DNA of 64,000 bases. Origin: RBG-16-49-21 sp040768125 (GTDB lineage Bacteria > Spirochaetota > UBA4802 > UBA5550). The notes beneath the pieces are model-generated. The model did not search any database. It was not told the DNA's origin and saw only the letters and a list, made by a program, of their open reading frames with translations. Of this stretch, positions 61,235-64,000 are shown in pieces. The translations under genes were made by a program, and so were the position numbers. Numbering within the stretch: position 1 is the stretch's first letter; each line of letters starts with the position of its first letter. The stretch is from assembly GCA_040768125.1 (NCBI GenBank), contig JAXGNG010000005.1, forward strand, positions 62,001 through 126,000, in the 5' to 3' direction.

Positions 61235-61300
61235 TCGTATCTCCTCGTGTTGTTGTTCTGTATGAGCCTTGTAAGCGGTATCGCTTACGGAACATCGTCC

Positions 61301-61795
61301 CTATTCTTTTCCCGGCCTCCGGTCCAGGAAGAGGCCGATGGAGGCTCCGGCGAGTGAGAGGCCGAGTATGACCCAGGGATAGAGGGTGTAATGATAGCTG
61401 TTCCACCCCCCGTCCGCCGCCAGGATCTTCGCCAGGGCCACGCAGGCGAGGATTCCCGCCTCTCCGCCGAGAAAGGATCCGAGATAGAGCGGTGAAAAAC
61501 GTGGCCGCTTCCCCGCGAGGCGGGCGATGAGGTATACGGCAAGGGCGGGGAAGGGGGCGATGATCCCGTAGAGAAGGGCGAAGATGATGACCAGGAGCGG
61601 GATCGCGATGTGGCTGATTTTATTGTAGCCGTTGGCGTAGCAGCGCGCCGCGGGAGTCATGACCGCCGCGGCCGCCATGGAGGTGATGATACGCCGGTCC
61701 TGAAAGGTCAGAGGTTTGACGCGATCGCTGAAGGCGCCGAACTGTCTTGAAACGAATGCACGCTTTTTCTCGGCCATGGTGAAGTATGGCGCCAT
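61301..61795 (-). CDS. Membrane protein of unknown function
   Basis: About 164 residues, starting at ATG 61795 or 61777. Four hydrophobic segments (near 40-55, 62-92, 105-125 and 135-155), with YPWVILGLSLAGASIGLFL at the last. No family recognised. The upstream frame to 61870 enters the IS30 element and is discarded. A 13-bp hairpin and the IS30 left end lie immediately upstream on the minus strand, so its own promoter may have been displaced. It is followed by the flavoprotein gene after 66 bases and may be cotranscribed. Confidence 0.65.
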   Translation of the reverse strand: MAPYFTMAEKKRAFVSRQFGAFSDRVKPLTFQDRRIITSMAAAAVMTPAARCYANGYNKISHIAIPLLVIIFALLYGIIAPFPALAVYLIARLAGKRPRFSPLYLGSFLGGEAGILACVALAKILAADGGWNSYHYTLYPWVILGLSLAGASIGLFLDRRPGKE

Positions 61796-61814
61796 TCTTC
61801 CAGGCCTGTCAAGC

Positions 61815-61843
61815 CCTTCTGCGCGATGGAATCGCGCAGAAGG
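61815..61843. other. Perfect 13-bp hairpin beside the IS30 target site
   Basis: CCTTCTGCGCGAT and ATCGCGCAGAAGG with a GGA loop. There is no T-tract. The IS30 target duplication begins three bases further on. IS30-family elements are known to favour palindromic targets. Confidence 0.75.
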
Positions 61844-61848
61844 CCTCA

Positions 61849-62945
61849 ATTCAAGGATGAAGTGCAACATTAGGAATCAGTAATAATAGTAGTCTCATGG
61901 GGGCTCTTCCCATAGGATTGAGTTTGACAGAACATAATCCGAGGAGGAACCACCCATGAGACTGTATTCACACATAACGAAAGACGAGCGCCATGTCATC
62001 CAAAAAATGCTCTATTCTAGCGTATCAAAGATTGAATTGAGCAAATATCTGGGACGCGATCGATCTACCATTTATCGAGAGCATACACGAAACAGGACAA
62101 AAGGCTATCATTATCAAGATGCACATGAACGTTATTGCGCCCGAAGGTATAGGCGTCGGAGAAAGCTCGATAGCAATGGTGTGTTACGGCTTCTTGTATG
62201 CTCTTTGCTTATGGAGAGAAATTCCCCTGAAGTCACATCATATTATTTGAGGAGCCAGTTTCCCGGAGATCCTGAGATGCATATATCAACTGAAGCCATC
62301 TATCAATGGGTGTATGCGCAGCATGGGGAGTACCACAATATGTTATTGCTTAATTATCTGTTCACAAAGAGGAATAAACGTCAGAAACGGTCCCTGATAT
62401 ATCAAAAAAGAGAACTTATTGCTGGGAAACGGAACATTTGTGAACGTCCGATAGAGGCTGATGAAAAGACTGTCGCCGGCCATTTGGAGGGTGATCTCAT
62501 TACCAGTGCAGGGAATGATGCATATTTACTTACCCTGGTTGACCGCAAACTGGCGCATATCTGGGGTGTTCCAGTCCATTCCAAGGATGCGGAAATCGTA
62601 TCCCGAGCTGTCGTGGAGGCACTGAACGATTTACCTGCCGGATTCGTTAAAACAATTACATTCGATAATGGTAGTGAATTCAGCTTATTTCAGAATATCG
62701 AAAAAGCATTGGAATGCAAGGTCTTCTTTGCCGATCCATATTGTTCATGGCAACGTGGGTTAAATGAGCATATCAATGGACGCATCCGCCAGTATATCCC
62801 TAAGAAAAAAAGTTTTGCCCACTTGACCGATGATGATTTTGAGGATATCCTCTGTGCAATAAATTCGAGGCCCCGAAAATCCCGTGGGTGGCGTACCCCG
62901 AGATCGCTGTTGAATGAACTGATTTGTTGCACTTGAATGTTGAAT
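61849..62945 (+). mobile_element. IS30-family insertion sequence, apparently complete
   Basis: 1,097 bp. Ends are imperfect inverted repeats: left ATTCAAGGATGAAGTGCAAC and right, read inwards, ATTCAACATTCAAGTGCAAC. Flanked by the 3-bp direct repeat TCA at 61846-61848 and 62946-62948, a good fit for IS30 target duplication. One full transposase frame is inside. Lower GC than its surroundings, so recently acquired. It separates two minus-strand genes that may once have been one operon. Confidence 0.9.
61956..62936 (+). CDS. IS30-family DDE transposase
   Basis: 326 residues. The N-terminal HTH_38-type domain (HITKDERHVIQ, then LSKYLGRDRSTIYRE) binds the ends. The catalytic acids are D in HLEGDLI (about 179), D in TFDNGSEF (about 235) and E in GLNEHINGR, the IS30 spacing. 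The gene looks intact, so the element may still be active. ATG 61956 with GAGGAGG upstream. Confidence 0.95.
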   Translation: MRLYSHITKDERHVIQKMLYSSVSKIELSKYLGRDRSTIYREHTRNRTKGYHYQDAHERYCARRYRRRRKLDSNGVLRLLVCSLLMERNSPEVTSYYLRSQFPGDPEMHISTEAIYQWVYAQHGEYHNMLLLNYLFTKRNKRQKRSLIYQKRELIAGKRNICERPIEADEKTVAGHLEGDLITSAGNDAYLLTLVDRKLAHIWGVPVHSKDAEIVSRAVVEALNDLPAGFVKTITFDNGSEFSLFQNIEKALECKVFFADPYCSWQRGLNEHINGRIRQYIPKKKSFAHLTDDDFEDILCAINSRPRKSRGWRTPRSLLNELICCT

Positions 62946-62963
62946 TCAGGAGGTCCCCCGGGA

Positions 62964-63242
62964 TCAGAGGGTGAGGATTTCGTCCTCCGTCAGGTCCTCG
63001 ACGCGCACGACATCGATCCCCTTGATGCGCGCGGCCAGTTCCTTTGACGAGATTTCCGGCATGGTGAGGACGATCCGCCATCCGTTGTCCCTGGTCCAGT
63101 TCAGGAACTTCCAGGCGTAGCAGTCCGCGCAGTGGACCGCCTTTTCGCGGAGATATTCCTCGCCGCTCTTCCCCTCGAGGGGAGCGTGACGCTCGCATTT
63201 GATGCTCTTGCAGAACATCCCGGATTCATACTTTTTCTGCAT
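62964..63242 (-). CDS. Small four-Cys protein of unknown function
   Basis: 92 residues with CKSIKC near the N-terminus and CADC after about 30 residues, a likely zinc or iron-sulfur site, followed by a helical stretch WKFLNWTRDNGWRIVLTM and an acidic end. I do not recognise the family. It follows the DUF362 protein gene on the same strand by about 135 bases and may share its transcript. The IS30 element lies just downstream. Confidence 0.6.
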   Translation of the reverse strand: MQKKYESGMFCKSIKCERHAPLEGKSGEEYLREKAVHCADCYAWKFLNWTRDNGWRIVLTMPEISSKELAARIKGIDVVRVEDLTEDEILTL

Positions 63243-63378
63243 CGCCTTCCTCCATCTTCTCGGTCATCGCGCGGCTGTTTCGCGGGAGCCGCGATACCTT
63301 TCACGGGGCCGATGGACCCCTCCATGATCAATATAGCGACAATCAGAACGCCCCACCATCACAAGAATTGATGATTTT

Positions 63379-64000
63379 TCAGGCGCCGGCCATGAAGAAC
63401 GCGCGGTCGAAGCCTTCCCTGCCGTTGTATTTCTCCGATTGCTGCTTCGCGTAGGCAAGGTAGGCCTTCTCGTTCACGTCGAGGCCCGCTGATTTCAGCG
63501 CCGTCACTACCTCCTCCATGGCCGGGGGACAGCCCGTTACCTCGATGGGCTCCTTTATATGGGGATTGTCCCTGTTGGCCCGGATGATGCAGTTCCCCAG
63601 GAGCACGGTGCGGTCGTATCCCGGCCTGGCCTGCATCTTCTTTCCGTTGAGGACCTCCACCTTCGCGAGGGGCTCTCCCTTATGGGCCGAAAGCACCAGT
63701 ATGTTCGCCATGTTCGCCAGGGGGGAGCAGCCGGAGCAGAGGGTGTCGTCGTATTTCGGAAGGGCCGGGCCGGAAATTCCCATCTTCGCGAAGACCCCGG
63801 GCCCGGTGTTGTCTTCGGTCCAGGACCAGTCCCACTTGAGGGGGGTGACATGGTCCCCGGGGGACTCGCCGCGCGTCTCGTAATCGACTCCCTCCAGGGA
63901 CCTGCCGTGGCGGTTCGCGTAGTGGACAAAGTGTGTGATCTCACGGGGATCGTAGCCTATGCTGCGCGCCGCGGCGCAGTCAGCAGACAGGGGATCCGTT
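63379..64000 (-). CDS. DUF362-type cysteine-rich protein (5' part missing)
   Basis: The frame is open from the window edge to the stop at 63379 (about 206 residues seen). The visible part has the family blocks DCAAARSIGYDPREI, the Cys set CSGCSPLANMANILVLSA, VEVLNGKKMQA, VLLGNCIIRANRDNP and GCPPAMEEVV. DUF362 proteins are thought to carry iron-sulfur centres, with a ferredoxin-like segment in many; the exact reaction is unknown. No in-frame UGA is seen in the readable part, so it is not an evident selenoprotein. Confidence 0.8.
   Translation of the reverse strand, partial: TDPLSADCAAARSIGYDPREITHFVHYANRHGRSLEGVDYETRGESPGDHVTPLKWDWSWTEDNTGPGVFAKMGISGPALPKYDDTLCSGCSPLANMANILVLSAHKGEPLAKVEVLNGKKMQARPGYDRTVLLGNCIIRANRDNPHIKEPIEVTGCPPAMEEVVTALKSAGLDVNEKAYLAYAKQQSEKYNGREGFDRAFFMAGA

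Overview
The window looks like chromosome of a GC-rich, double-membrane spirochaete, plausibly close to the Leptospira/Leptonema/Turneriella side of Spirochaetota. The support is indirect: many lipoproteins with spirochaete-type lipoboxes, a DUF1554 (LenA/endostatin-like) lipoprotein at 42830-43840 of the kind best known from Leptospira, a VKOR-DsbA fusion, a polytopic chemoreceptor and ECF sigma systems. No rRNA or ribosomal protein is present to settle the taxonomy.

Layout. 1-2326: two permeases of an FtsX/MacB-type export system (minus, the second cut by the window edge). 2770-8781: chemoreceptor, then a TetR regulator divergent from an acetoacetate-decarboxylase-like enzyme with two identical-arm operators between them, then a cation/proton antiporter. 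9053-13834: a sigma-factor remnant, membrane proteins, an alpha/beta hydrolase and a compact AAA ATPase. 13846-20462 (minus): a six-gene run of hydrolase, larB, larC, corrinoid adenosyltransferase and two tandem paralogous exported proteins. 20567-23386: an island of palindromic repeats with a DUF559 gene, plsC, a VapBC pair and a lone Phd antitoxin. 23646-34285: surface lipoproteins, namely a delta-60 repeat protein and two giant (about 1,450 and 1,420 aa) tandem paralogues that each carry a calcium-site beta/gamma-crystallin motif. 34540-36919: HicAB, a tandem repeat array, and an overlapping membrane protein/ECF sigma/anti-sigma cluster. 37023-42621: a B12-binding radical SAM protein, a tiny membrane peptide, then tRNA-Sec, selA and selB. 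42830-47588: DUF1554 lipoprotein, VKOR-DsbA, barrel/TPR protein, type III pantothenate kinase and DUF2147. 47772-58172: thiolase, a PrsW protease fused to a cyclic-nucleotide sensor, and a minus-strand series of lipid/redox-type enzymes and lipoproteins. 58527-64000: DUF5329, a twin-CX3C coiled-coil lipoprotein, an A-type flavoprotein, an IS30 element with its 3-bp target duplication, and a partial DUF362 protein.

Themes. Envelope proteins and their folding dominate: lipoproteins, the VKOR-DsbA disulfide machine and Cys-rich exported proteins. Metal and cofactor biology is the second theme: nickel-pincer cofactor genes, corrinoid adenosylation, selenocysteine insertion and oxygen/NO detoxification by the flavoprotein, all fitting an anaerobe or microaerophile. 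Three lipoprotein genes share a palindrome in their leaders, which suggests common control. The strongest candidates for undescribed biology are the PrsW-CNBD fusion, the giant lipoprotein pair with its variable AT-rich inserts, the twin-CX3C coiled coil and the shared leader palindrome.
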